Source: Pseudomonas marginalis
Lineage (GTDB): Bacteria; Pseudomonadota; Gammaproteobacteria; Pseudomonadales; Pseudomonadaceae
Assembly (NCBI RefSeq): GCF_008692035.1
Contig: NZ_VTFG01000002.1
Coordinates: forward strand, 62,001-126,000
DNA length: 64,000 bases
Direction: 5' to 3'
Each line of letters starts with the position of its first letter. The stretch's first letter is position 1. Below are positions 18,028-26,627 of the stretch, piece after piece. The notes below the pieces were generated by a model, which saw only the letters and a list, made by a program, of their open reading frames with translations, was not told the origin of the DNA and ran no database searches. A program made the position numbers and the translations under genes.

Positions 18028-19212
18028 ATGACCGATTACCTTGCCCTCGCCCACCAACTCGCCGCGCAGATCCAACCCGGTGCCGCCGAACGCGACGCCG
18101 GCAGAATCCTGCCTTATGCGCAGCTCGACCTGATCCGCGAATCCGGCCTGGGCGCCGCCCGGGTCCCCACTGAGCTGGGCGGCGGCGACGTCAGCCAACT
18201 GCAGGTGGCACAGATTTTCATCACCCTGGCCAAGGCCGATCCGAGTGTGGCCCAAGCGCTGTTTCCGCATTTCGCCACGGTAGAGCACCTGCGCCTGATC
18301 GCCAACCCCGAGCAGCAGCGCGAGTACCTCGGTGCCTTTGCCGAGCGCCAGTTGTCATCGGGCGCGATTGCCGAACGCAGCGGCACCTTTCGCGGTGAAA
18401 TCCACACGCGCCTGGAGCGTCGCGGCGATCAACTGGTGCTCAATGGCAGCAAGTTCTACAGCACCGGTTGCCTGTTTGCCGACCTGCTGAAGATCCAGGC
18501 CGTGGACGAGGCCGGCAACGCGGTCTACGTGATGCTGCCCGTCGATACCGCCGGGATCACCCTGCTGGATGATTGGGACGGCATGGGCCAGCGCGTCACC
18601 GCCAGCGGCAGTACCCTGCTGGACAATGTGCCGGTGCGCCCCGAGCAAGTGATCCCGTTGGCGCAGTGGTATCAACGCCGCAACTATGTCGGCGCCAGTG
18701 CGCAACTGATCCACTGTGCCCTGGATGTCGGCATCGGCCTGGCAGCCTTGGATGACGCGGTAGCATGGGCGCGCACTGGCTCGCGACCGGTGCGCGAAAG
18801 TGGCGTGGACCAGGCGCGCCACGACCCGTACATCCTGCACACCCTCGGCGATCTGGCCGCGCGCATCCATGGCGCCGAAGCGCTGGTGGAGAAAGCCGCC
18901 GGGGCGGTCGACCTGGCCGCACGCACGCAGTTGCAGGGGCTGGCGCAGGGTGAGGAATTGGAAGCTATTTTGGTGAAGTCCTCGATTGCCGTGGCCGAAG
19001 CCAAGATCGCCTCAACCCGCGCCGCCCTCTTCGTGTGCGAGCGCCTGTATGAAGTCGGCGGCGCAGCCACCACCCAGTCGCGCTACAACTTCGACCGTCA
19101 CTGGCGCAACGCACGCACCCACACCACCCATGACGCCCTGGCGTACAAGTACAAGGCAATTGGCGATTATTTGCTGAACGCGAAAGCACCGCCGATTGCG
19201 TTTACTTATTGA
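18028..19212 (+). CDS. Acyl-CoA-dehydrogenase-fold flavin monooxygenase (SfnB/DszC type)
   Basis: A 394-residue member of the acyl-CoA dehydrogenase fold. Features: helical N domain with LIRESGLGAARVPTELGGGD, the beta domain with AIAERSGTFRG and GSKFYSTG, and a C-terminal helical domain with KIASTRAALFVCERLYEVGG and NFDRHWRNARTHTTHDALAYK. The HWRNARTHTTHD block is typical of the SfnB/DszC flavin-dependent monooxygenase group used in organosulfur oxidation, and differs from true acyl-CoA dehydrogenases. It needs reduced FMN from a separate reductase, which is not seen nearby. Start ATG 18028; ATG 18016 is also in frame. Confidence 0.82.
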   Translation: MTDYLALAHQLAAQIQPGAAERDAGRILPYAQLDLIRESGLGAARVPTELGGGDVSQLQVAQIFITLAKADPSVAQALFPHFATVEHLRLIANPEQQREYLGAFAERQLSSGAIAERSGTFRGEIHTRLERRGDQLVLNGSKFYSTGCLFADLLKIQAVDEAGNAVYVMLPVDTAGITLLDDWDGMGQRVTASGSTLLDNVPVRPEQVIPLAQWYQRRNYVGASAQLIHCALDVGIGLAALDDAVAWARTGSRPVRESGVDQARHDPYILHTLGDLAARIHGAEALVEKAAGAVDLAARTQLQGLAQGEELEAILVKSSIAVAEAKIASTRAALFVCERLYEVGGAATTQSRYNFDRHWRNARTHTTHDALAYKYKAIGDYLLNAKAPPIAFTY

Positions 19213-19221
19213 GCCCTGGAT

Positions 19222-20544
19222 ATGTTGAAGCTACCGATTTCCCTGCTGCTTCTGTCTGGCTCCGTGTCGGCCGCCGAGCCTTGGGACGACCTGGACGCGC
19301 AGATCAGCCAGGCATTGCCCGGCGTGATAGAGCTGCGCCACGCGATTCACCAACAACCCGAGCTGGGCAATCGCGAGTTCCACACCGCCGAGCGCATCGC
19401 CCAACGCCTACGGGAACTGGGGCTGGAGGTGCAGACCGGCATCGCGCATACCGGTGTCATTGGCATTTTGCCTGGTGGCAAACCTGGCCCGGTGGTCGCG
19501 ATTCGCGCCGAACTGGACGCGCTGCCGCTCACCGAGGAAACCGGCCTGCCGTTCGCGTCGACAGTGCGCAGCAAAGATGAAGGCGCTGACTTTCGCAGCC
19601 GTGGCAAGGACGTCGGGGTGATGCACGCTTGCGGTCACGATGCGCATATGGCGATGGCGCTAGGGGTTGCCGAGGTGTTGGCGGCCCATCGCGAGCAGTT
19701 GCCGGGCACCCTCAAGCTGATCTTCCAACCGGCCGAAGAAGGGCCGCCGCTCGGTGAACAAGGCGGCGCGCAATTGATGATCAAGGACGGCGCGCTGCAA
19801 AATCCCGCGCCAGCGGTGATCTTCGGCATCCACGTAACTGCGGGTACGGCGGGGACTTTCACGCTCAGCCGGCAACGCACCACGGCGGCAGCCGACACCT
19901 TTGTCGCGCGCATCATCGGCCGCCAGACCCATGCGGCCTTCCCGTGGACCGGCATCGACCCTGTGCCCGTCGCCGCCCAGGTGATCCTGGCCTGGCAGAC
20001 CATTCCCAGTCGCCAATCCAACCTCAGCCTGTTGCCAGCACCGGTGATTTCCGTGGGCCGTATCGAAGCCGGGGACCGCCACAACATCATCCCCGCCGAA
20101 GTGCGCCTGGAAGGTTCGATTCGCACCGTCAGCGATGAACAGCGCGAGGACGTGTTGCAGCGCATGACCCGCACCGCCGAGCACATCGCCGAAGCCTCGG
20201 GGGCCACCGCCAAGGTGGACTACCTGCCGGGGAATTACCGCGCCGGCTACAACAACACTGCGTTGGTCGACCAGTTGATGCCGGTGCTGCAACAGGTGTC
20301 GACCACGCCAGTACGGATCGACAACGGCACTTACGGTGCCGATGACTTCGCTGAATACGCCCGCCAGATTCCGGGGATTTTCATGCGTATGGGCGTGACA
20401 CCGCCTGCGCTGGAGGGCAAAAACGTGTGGCCTACCCATTCGCCGGGCTTCCAGGTGGATGACCCGAGCCTGGCGGTGGGGATCCGGGCACTGAGTCGGA
20501 TGACGTTGAGCTACATGATTGACGCTCCTCGGTTGTCGCCCTAG
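19222..20544 (+). CDS. Exported M20D-family amidohydrolase
   Basis: A 440-residue M20D metallopeptidase/amidohydrolase of the HipO/aminoacylase-like group, probably cleaving an N-acyl bond. The metal-binding motifs are MHACGHDAHMAMALG and FQPAEEGPP, with a dimerisation domain around GRQTHAAFPWTGIDPVPVAA and a C-terminal THSPGFQVDD. Unlike most cytosolic relatives it begins with a signal-like stretch (LPISLLLLSGSVSAAEP), implying periplasmic action. In organosulfur salvage and in thiamine-base salvage, M20 enzymes remove N-acyl or N-formyl groups; either would suit this cluster. It follows the monooxygenase by 9 bases. Confidence 0.88.
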   Translation: MLKLPISLLLLSGSVSAAEPWDDLDAQISQALPGVIELRHAIHQQPELGNREFHTAERIAQRLRELGLEVQTGIAHTGVIGILPGGKPGPVVAIRAELDALPLTEETGLPFASTVRSKDEGADFRSRGKDVGVMHACGHDAHMAMALGVAEVLAAHREQLPGTLKLIFQPAEEGPPLGEQGGAQLMIKDGALQNPAPAVIFGIHVTAGTAGTFTLSRQRTTAAADTFVARIIGRQTHAAFPWTGIDPVPVAAQVILAWQTIPSRQSNLSLLPAPVISVGRIEAGDRHNIIPAEVRLEGSIRTVSDEQREDVLQRMTRTAEHIAEASGATAKVDYLPGNYRAGYNNTALVDQLMPVLQQVSTTPVRIDNGTYGADDFAEYARQIPGIFMRMGVTPPALEGKNVWPTHSPGFQVDDPSLAVGIRALSRMTLSYMIDAPRLSP

Positions 20545-20579
20545 GGTCCGGAACGGTGAATTCAGACCGCGCTGCGGTT

Positions 20580-20613
20580 ATATCCATAGCAATAAAGGAT
20601 ATTGGTATATACC
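20580..20613. promoter_or_regulatory. Nested dyads upstream of the ThiY-like gene
   Basis: ATATCC (20580-20585) and GGATAT (20597-20602) form an inverted repeat, followed directly by the 10-base palindrome GGTATATACC (20604-20613). They lie 60-90 bases before the start of the 20671-23569 unit, in an AT-rich stretch that contrasts with its surroundings. This is a probable promoter/operator. No TPP-riboswitch (THI-box) pattern is visible here. Confidence 0.45.
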
Positions 20614-20670
20614 AGATCACTCCCTTATAAATCGCTTCCATCAAAACACGTTGGACTGGAGTGGCAAGCG

Positions 20671-21591
20671 ATGGTGTCGGTAAAGGTAATGCTCGAGTAC
20701 TTCCATCCCTGGCCGAATTCGGCGGGTTTGTACCTGGCGCGGGAGCGCGGCTGGTATGAAGAGCTTGGCCTGGATGTGGAATTGGTGGTGCACGACCCCT
20801 ACCGTGGCGACACCCTGCAGCACCTGCTGGCCGGTGCGGCGGATTTTGGCGTATTTCCCAGCAACCGCCTGCTGGTGCGCCGTGCCCTGGGCCAACCGTT
20901 GCAAGGCATCGCGGCGATCAACCATGCGGGCCTGGAGTCGATCCAGACCCTCACCGATTCCGGCATCCGTCGCCCGCGAGACCTGGTCGGCAAGCGCCTG
21001 GCCCTCAACCCGACACCACGTGGCCTGGCCATGGTGCGCCACTTGGTGAGCCGCGACGGAGGTGACTTCGACGCGGTGATCCTGGTGGACAGCGGTGTGC
21101 GCGAACTGCGCCCCGAGCAGCTCGCCGAAGGTATCGCCGACGCCAGTTTTGGCGGTTACTGGGCCTGGGAAGCGTTGATGCACAGTCCTATCGAAGCGGC
21201 GCGCCGCGTGGTGTTGCCGGTGGACGACATCGGCGCTCCGGCCTATCACAGCTACCTGCTCGGCACCCACGAACGCACCCTCGCCGACAAACCTGAAGTG
21301 GTGCGTGACTTCCTCGCGGCCACCGCCCGCGGTTACCTGGCCGTGGCGCAGGATCCGGCGATTGCCCTCGCCGCCTACGAACACACCACGCCGTATTTCC
21401 CGGCCGAATTGCTAAGTGCCTCGCTGCATAAAATCGCCCCGACCTGGCTGCATGAAGGCCGCTGGGGTGAGCAACGCCAGGCGCTGCTGGCACCCTACGC
21501 CGAATGGCTGCACGAGCATGCGGTGCTCGACGATCCGCAGGTGTGGCAAGGCGCAACCAGCAACGCTTATCTGCCCGAGGTGAGCGCATGA
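20671..21591 (+). CDS. NMT1/ThiY/SsuA-like substrate-binding-fold protein without signal peptide
   Basis: A 306-residue protein with a type 2 periplasmic-binding-protein fold of the NMT1/THI5-like group. Landmarks are LEYFHPWPNSAGLYLARERG, WYEELGLDVELVVHDPYRGD and GAADFGVFPSNRLLVRRALG. ThiY, SsuA and TauA share this fold. No signal peptide or lipobox is present from any in-frame start, and no ABC permease or ATPase is encoded nearby, so it is likely cytosolic. It lacks the Cys-rich CCCFC motif of THI5 pyrimidine synthases, and the Lys/His used by THI5 are not apparent in the aligned segment. A GGAG ribosome-binding site precedes the ATG. ATGA coupling joins it to the kinase downstream. Confidence 0.82.
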   Translation: MVSVKVMLEYFHPWPNSAGLYLARERGWYEELGLDVELVVHDPYRGDTLQHLLAGAADFGVFPSNRLLVRRALGQPLQGIAAINHAGLESIQTLTDSGIRRPRDLVGKRLALNPTPRGLAMVRHLVSRDGGDFDAVILVDSGVRELRPEQLAEGIADASFGGYWAWEALMHSPIEAARRVVLPVDDIGAPAYHSYLLGTHERTLADKPEVVRDFLAATARGYLAVAQDPAIALAAYEHTTPYFPAELLSASLHKIAPTWLHEGRWGEQRQALLAPYAEWLHEHAVLDDPQVWQGATSNAYLPEVSA

Positions 21592-22700
21592 ACCCCCAAC
21601 GCACCGCTCACGGCCTGGGGCTGGAGCCGGTTGCCGCCGATTGGCCGGCCCTGCACGAAACCGACATCGCACACCTGCTGCGGGAGTACCCGCAACTGGG
21701 TCCGCTGCATAGCCTGCATTGGCATAGCCCACGGCCGTTTTCCGCCGCCGGATTGATCACCACCGGTAACGCGACGCTGTTCGTCAAACGACATCACCAA
21801 CGGGTGCGCCAAGCCGCGTGGCTGCAAGAAGAACACCAACTGATCGCCCACCTGCATCGCCGGGGCGCGCCGGTGGCGGCGGTAGTGCCGAATCGACATG
21901 GCGCGACGGCCACGGTGCAAGGTGAGTGGACCTATGAAGTGCACCACGTTGCCAAGGGCCTGGACCTGTACCGCGATGCGCTGTCGTGGTCGCCGTTCCA
22001 GAATCTTCAGCATGCCTTCGCCGCCGGCCAGGCGTTGGCGCGTTTGCATCAGGCCGCCGAACACCACGACGCGCCCCGACGCCGGACCCATGTGCTTCTG
22101 GCCAACGCACGGCTGATCGAACAGTCTGCGCCCCTGGAAGCCATCGCCAACATCGCCAGCCCTTACCTGGCAGGCAAGGATTGGCGAGCCCAACTCAGCG
22201 AACTGTTGTTGCCGTGGCACAACGCGTTGCACCCGTTGCTACGTGAACAACCACCGTTGTGGACTCACAACGACTGGCACGCCTCCAACCTGTTATGGAA
22301 TGCTGATGGCAGCGTTTCGAGCGTGCTGGATTTCGGCCTGGCCGACCGCACTTTCGCCCTCTTCGACCTGGCCACGGCCATCGAACGCAACGCCATACCC
22401 TGGCTGGAACTGGACACTGGCGGTGCGGCTCGCGCCGATCTCGACAGCGTCGATGCGCTGCTTGCCGGTTATCACCAGGTGCGCCCGCTGGGCGCGAAGG
22501 ATCTACATACCCTCAGCGCCTTGCTGCCGTTGGTGCATGTAGATTTCGCGCTGTCCGAAGTGGCGTATTACCAGGATGTGGTGGGCTCCACGGCCAGTGC
22601 AGATGTGGCGTACTACAGGTATCTGCTGGGCCATTTGCGCTGGTTTGCCGGGCTGCAAGGGCAACGTCTGCTCGGCCATATCCGACGGAAAACCGTATGA
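21588..22700 (+). CDS. APH/choline-kinase-fold small-molecule phosphotransferase
   Basis: A 370-residue aminoglycoside phosphotransferase-fold kinase. The catalytic-loop motif is LWTHNDWHASNLLW (HxDxxxxN) and the metal-binding DFG-like motif is VLDFGLADRTFALFDLA. The N-lobe has a GNATLFVKRHH strand with the ATP-binding lysine. The family phosphorylates hydroxyl groups of small metabolites (choline, homoserine, methylthioribose, thiamine). It is coupled by ATGA overlaps both to the ThiY-like gene upstream and the rhodanese downstream. In this context a thiamine-kinase (ThiK)-like role is attractive, but it is about 100 residues longer than E. coli ThiK and the substrate is unproven. Confidence 0.85.
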   Translation: MNPQRTAHGLGLEPVAADWPALHETDIAHLLREYPQLGPLHSLHWHSPRPFSAAGLITTGNATLFVKRHHQRVRQAAWLQEEHQLIAHLHRRGAPVAAVVPNRHGATATVQGEWTYEVHHVAKGLDLYRDALSWSPFQNLQHAFAAGQALARLHQAAEHHDAPRRRTHVLLANARLIEQSAPLEAIANIASPYLAGKDWRAQLSELLLPWHNALHPLLREQPPLWTHNDWHASNLLWNADGSVSSVLDFGLADRTFALFDLATAIERNAIPWLELDTGGAARADLDSVDALLAGYHQVRPLGAKDLHTLSALLPLVHVDFALSEVAYYQDVVGSTASADVAYYRYLLGHLRWFAGLQGQRLLGHIRRKTV

Positions 22701-23569
22701 GTATTCTGGTCGATAGCCAATGGCTGCAGGCGCATCTGGACGACCCTGGAGTAGTGGTGCTGGATGCCACCGTCGTGCTGCCCTCACCCGAGTTCGATGG
22801 CGATTACCGCGTCGATAGCGGTTACGACGGCTGGTTGCAGGCACATATCCCAGGCTCGCGGCATGCCGACCTCTTGACTGAACTGGCGGACACCCAGGCC
22901 AGCTTCAGCTTTGCCTTGCCGCGCCCCGAGGCACTGGTGAGCGCCCTGGCAAACCTTGGCGCAGGCGAAGAAAAAGCCGTGGTCATCTATGACCGTGCCG
23001 ACGGCTTCTGGGCCGCACGGTTGTGGTGGATGCTGCGTGGAGCAGGTATCGACGCCAGGGTGCTGGATGGCGGTTTCAACGCCTGGCGTGAAGCCGGTCT
23101 GCCCGAACACAGCGGCTCTGCCAAGCCGATAACGCCTGTGCCCCCTTGGTCAATCAACCCACGCCCAGAGCTATGGATTGACCGCAGCGGCGTAGAAGCA
23201 ATCGTCGCTGGCAACGCACGGGGACAACTGATCTGCGCCCTCGGCGCGGCCCTTTTTGAAGGTACCGCTGCCACCCGCTACGCCCGACGCGGGCATATCC
23301 CCGGCAGCCTTAACCTGCCGGCCCGCCTGCTGTTCGACGCCCACGGCCGCTACCTGCCCAAGGATGCCCTGGCCCTGGCGATTGGCCCCACGCTGCTGCA
23401 CAGCGAAGGCCCTTTGATCCTGTATTGCGGCGGCGGTATCTCCGCGGCTGCCAACGCGCTGGCCCTGACCCTGCTGGGTCGCCAGGACATCGCGATCTAC
23501 GACGGCTCCTTGCAGGAATGGGCCGCCGACGCACGTTTACCAATGACTACCGGAGCAGCTCCGGCCTGA
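22697..23569 (+). CDS. Two-domain rhodanese-family sulfurtransferase
   Basis: A 290-residue tandem rhodanese of the SseA/thiosulfate or mercaptopyruvate sulfurtransferase class. The N-terminal domain has HIPGSRHADL and IYDRADGFWAARLWWML, and lacks the catalytic cysteine as usual. The C-terminal domain has ARRGHIPGSLNLPARLL and the active-site loop LILYCGGGISAAA, with Cys in the loop CGGGIS, which differs from the CGSGVTA of well-known family members. Four-base overlap with the kinase makes it third in the coupled unit. It would mobilise sulfane sulfur in the cytosol. Confidence 0.88.
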   Translation: MSILVDSQWLQAHLDDPGVVVLDATVVLPSPEFDGDYRVDSGYDGWLQAHIPGSRHADLLTELADTQASFSFALPRPEALVSALANLGAGEEKAVVIYDRADGFWAARLWWMLRGAGIDARVLDGGFNAWREAGLPEHSGSAKPITPVPPWSINPRPELWIDRSGVEAIVAGNARGQLICALGAALFEGTAATRYARRGHIPGSLNLPARLLFDAHGRYLPKDALALAIGPTLLHSEGPLILYCGGGISAAANALALTLLGRQDIAIYDGSLQEWAADARLPMTTGAAPA

Positions 23570-23696
23570 CGCCACTTTCGGCGAATTCGGCTTTTTCATC
23601 ACGAACTGGCAACCCGTCCGTTGCGCAGCGCTGGGCCCCTTTGCGCCCGATAAAGGCGTACGGCAATGGCCGGCAGACCTTTGGAGCGCTCTTTAT

Positions 23697-25844
23697 ATGG
23701 CTACACCTTACCGTCACACGCTGCTCGCCCTGAGCATCACCCTCGCCGCTGCGGCGGCCCATGCCCAGGATGCGACGCTGGACACCGTTACCGTCGTCGG
23801 CCAGGAAACCACCGACTATCAGGCAAAAAAAGCCGCCGTGGCCGGCTTCGATAACGCGCCGTTGCTGGACACCCCGGCGTCCGTCGCCGTGATCACCGAA
23901 GCGCGCCTGAAAGACCAGCAGGCACGCCTGCTCAGTGAGGTGTTGAAGAATGACGCCTCGGTGGGCGACAGCTATGCGCCGGTCGGCTACTACGAGAATT
24001 TCGTGATCCGTGGCTTCGCCCTCAACCCGGCCAGCAGCTACAAGATCAACGGTCGCACCATCACCGGCGAGCAGAACGTGGCGCTGGAAAACAAGCAACA
24101 AGTGGAAGTGCTCAAGGGCCTGGCCGGTTTGCAAAGTGGCGTCTCCGAGCCCGGTGGGCTGGTCAACTACGTGAGCAAGCGCCCGGAAAATGTGCGCTCG
24201 GTGACGGTGTCCACCAACGAACAGGGCGAGCGCTACCTGGCCACCGATGTCGGCGGCTGGCTCGGCACCGAACAGCAAGTGGGCGTACGCATCAACCTGG
24301 CCCACGAAGACATCCGCTCCTATGTCGAGCACGCCGACGGCAAGCGCGACTTCGCCTCGTTGGCGCTGGATTGGAACATCAGCCCCAACGCCCTGCTGCA
24401 ACTCAACGCCGAGTACCAGGACCGCGAGCAGCGCTCGGTGCCGGGCTATCAATTGCTCGGCGGCACCGACGTGCCGCATCACGTTTCGCCCAAGGACCTG
24501 CTGGCGTACCAGAGCTGGTCGAACCCGGTGGGCATCCGTTCCCTGAACCTCGACGGGTTGTTCGAATACCGCTTCAACGACGCCTGGAAGGCCAGCTTCA
24601 GCGCCTCCCGCAGCCGCGTGGTGATCGACGACTACAGCACCTTCGCCTGGGGTTGCTACGGTGCCGCCAGTTGCGCCAATACCGCTGTGCCCAACCACTT
24701 CAGCGCCGAGGGCGATTATGACATCTCCGACTACCGCAGCCCCGACGACACCCGCCGCAACGAAGAAGCACAGGCTGCACTCAATGGCCAGTTCGACACC
24801 GGTTTCCTCAAGCATGACCTGACCTTCGGCACCACCGCGTTCCGTCGCCTGGTGGACCGGCGCACGTCGGTCAACGCGTACATCGGCGAGGGCAATATCT
24901 ACCAGCCGTCACCGGTACTGGAACCCTACGACGGCCCGCTTGGCCACACCTACCGGCGCCTCGACAGCCGCCAGTACGGCCTGTTCGCCAGCGACCGCAT
25001 CAGCTTCAACGAGCAGTGGCAAACCATCCTCGGCGGGCGCCAGGTACGCCTCGATGAAGAGACTTACAACCAGGCCGGCGTCACCACTCGGCACACCCAG
25101 CGCAGCGTGTTCCTGCCCCAGGTGGCGCTGATCTATAAACCGCGCCCGGACACCTCGTTGTACGCCAGCTACAGCAAGGGCCTGTCCCTGGGTGGCGAGG
25201 CCGCGTGGTTCAGCAGCAACGCCGAGGAGGTGCTGCCGCCGACCACCTCGCGCCAGCTGGAGGTGGGGGTCAAGCGTGACTTCCAGCGCCTGAGCCTGAC
25301 CGCGGCGCTGTTCCAGATCACCCAGGATTTGCAATACAACCGACCGAACGACGACGGCACCATCACCTTCGTGCAGCAAGGCAAGCAGAAAAATGTGGGC
25401 CTCGAATTGTCCGCCAACGGCCACCTGACTTCCGACCTGCAAGTGTCGGCCAGCGTTGCAGCGATCCGCGCCCGGGTCAGTGGCAGCGGCACCGACGACT
25501 ACGACGGCCACCAGGCAATCAACGTGCCCAAGCTGCGCGCCAGCCTGCACGGTGACTACAGCATTCCCGGCGTCCCTGGCCTGGCCTTGCTCGGCGGGGT
25601 GCAATACAGCGCGAGCAAATACGCCAACCGCGAAGCTACGGTGAAGGTCGACGACTACGCGGTGTTCGATGTGGGCGGTCGCTACAGCACCAAGGTGGGC
25701 GATTACGCCACTGTGCTGCGCCTGACTGTCGACAACCTGTTCGACAAACGCTACTGGCGCGATGTGGGTGAATCCGCAGGCGACGGCTACCTGTTCCTGG
25801 GTGCGCCGCGCACGGCGCGATTGTCCGCCACCGTCAATTTTTAA
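23697..25844 (+). CDS. TonB-dependent receptor, siderophore-receptor-like
   Basis: A 715-residue TonB-dependent receptor. The signal peptide ends near AAAAAHAQDA. TonB box LDTVTVVGQE, plug segment with DTPASVAVITEARL, YYENFVIRGFAL and VEVLKGLAGLQSGVSEPGG (all typical of the siderophore-receptor subfamily), then a barrel ending in ARLSATVNF. A GGAG lies 10 bases before the ATG. It is followed by a PnuC-family channel (75 bases on), a pairing known for thiamine, riboflavin and nicotinamide riboside uptake, so a vitamin-type ligand is as plausible as an iron chelate. Confidence 0.92.
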   Translation: MATPYRHTLLALSITLAAAAAHAQDATLDTVTVVGQETTDYQAKKAAVAGFDNAPLLDTPASVAVITEARLKDQQARLLSEVLKNDASVGDSYAPVGYYENFVIRGFALNPASSYKINGRTITGEQNVALENKQQVEVLKGLAGLQSGVSEPGGLVNYVSKRPENVRSVTVSTNEQGERYLATDVGGWLGTEQQVGVRINLAHEDIRSYVEHADGKRDFASLALDWNISPNALLQLNAEYQDREQRSVPGYQLLGGTDVPHHVSPKDLLAYQSWSNPVGIRSLNLDGLFEYRFNDAWKASFSASRSRVVIDDYSTFAWGCYGAASCANTAVPNHFSAEGDYDISDYRSPDDTRRNEEAQAALNGQFDTGFLKHDLTFGTTAFRRLVDRRTSVNAYIGEGNIYQPSPVLEPYDGPLGHTYRRLDSRQYGLFASDRISFNEQWQTILGGRQVRLDEETYNQAGVTTRHTQRSVFLPQVALIYKPRPDTSLYASYSKGLSLGGEAAWFSSNAEEVLPPTTSRQLEVGVKRDFQRLSLTAALFQITQDLQYNRPNDDGTITFVQQGKQKNVGLELSANGHLTSDLQVSASVAAIRARVSGSGTDDYDGHQAINVPKLRASLHGDYSIPGVPGLALLGGVQYSASKYANREATVKVDDYAVFDVGGRYSTKVGDYATVLRLTVDNLFDKRYWRDVGESAGDGYLFLGAPRTARLSATVNF

Positions 25845-25919
25845 GGCCGAGCGTTACCCTGGCCGACCAGCTCAAGCAACAGGCGTTGCACCTGGAAAAT
25901 TGGTTTTTGAGAGAACCCT

Positions 25920-26513
25920 ATGTCGCCACTCGAAATCGTCGCCGTACTCTTCAACATCGCCGGGGTCTGGCTCACCGCACAACGGGTGCGCTGGTGCTGG
26001 CCCGTCAGCGTGGTCGCGGTGTTGTTGTATGCCTGGATCTTCTTCGATGTGAAGCTGTATTCGGACATGCTCCTGCAACTGGTCTTTGCCGTGCTGCAAG
26101 GCTATGGATGGTGGCGCTGGAGCACCGGCCGCGTTAATGCCGGCAAGGTGCGGGTGGAACGCCTGCCGCTTCAGGAAGCGTGGCGGCACGTGCTCGCGGG
26201 CGTGATCGGAGCCGTGGCCCTGGGTGCGGTGATGCACCACTTCACCGACGCCGCCCTGCCCTGGCTGGATTCGCTGCTCACGGCCTTCAGCCTGGTCGCC
26301 AGCCTATGGGCGGCGCGCAAGTACGTGGTCAGTTGGTGGCTGTGGATCGTGCTGGACGCGGCCTATGTGGGCTTGTTCCTGTACAAGGACCTGCAACTGA
26401 CCGCTGCGCTGTATGCCGGTTTTGTGCTGCTGGCCGCCTACGGTTTGCGTGCGTGGCAACGTGACCTGCAGCAGCAGGAGCATATAACCAAAGTGTCGGC
26501 TAACAGCGTTTAA
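25920..26513 (+). CDS. PnuC-family vitamin/nucleoside transporter
   Basis: A 197-residue inner-membrane protein with about seven hydrophobic segments. It starts with LEIVAVLFNIAGVWLTAQRV and contains WPVSVVAVLLYAWIFFDVKL and the PnuC signature region ARKYVVSWWLWIVLDAAYVG with paired tryptophans. PnuC proteins are SWEET-like facilitators that take up nicotinamide riboside, thiamine (PnuT) or riboflavin (PnuX), usually with trapping by a specific kinase. Here an APH-fold kinase sits three genes upstream and a TonB receptor directly upstream. The subtype cannot be assigned by eye. Confidence 0.85.
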   Translation: MSPLEIVAVLFNIAGVWLTAQRVRWCWPVSVVAVLLYAWIFFDVKLYSDMLLQLVFAVLQGYGWWRWSTGRVNAGKVRVERLPLQEAWRHVLAGVIGAVALGAVMHHFTDAALPWLDSLLTAFSLVASLWAARKYVVSWWLWIVLDAAYVGLFLYKDLQLTAALYAGFVLLAAYGLRAWQRDLQQQEHITKVSANSV

Positions 26514-26554
26514 TATCATTAAACACAAAGCATTTATCACGTTTAAATATAAAC
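26508..26554. promoter_or_regulatory. Two AT-rich dyads upstream of the luciferase-like monooxygenase
   Basis: GTTTAAT-ATC-ATTAAAC (26508-26524, overlapping the pnuC-like stop) and GTTTA-AATA-TAAAC (26541-26554) are perfect inverted repeats 75-120 bases before the start at 26628. They share GTTTAA half-sites, as expected of paired operator boxes. The GntR regulator two genes downstream is the obvious candidate binder. Confidence 0.5.
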
Positions 26555-26627
26555 AAACGCCCGGCTGTTCTTAGGCAGCAGACCTGCCCCCGCGTGTCCC
26601 CCAACCTTTTTTCCCGCAGGAAGCACC

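Noticed and set aside
18028..19212. True beta-oxidation acyl-CoA dehydrogenase
   Set aside because: The C-terminal HWRNARTHTTHD block and the gene context fit the flavin monooxygenase branch better.
20545..20670. TPP riboswitch upstream of the ThiY-like gene
   Set aside because: I looked for the CTGAGA and ACCTGAT-type THI-box elements here and before 23697 and 25920 and found none, so thiamine regulation by riboswitch is not supported.
20671..21591. THI5-type HMP-P synthase
   Set aside because: The fold is related, but the Cys-rich motif is missing and the catalytic Lys/His are not apparent in the aligned segment.
21588..22700. Firm naming of the kinase as thiK
   Set aside because: Only general APH-fold motifs are visible and the protein is about 100 residues longer than E. 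coli ThiK.
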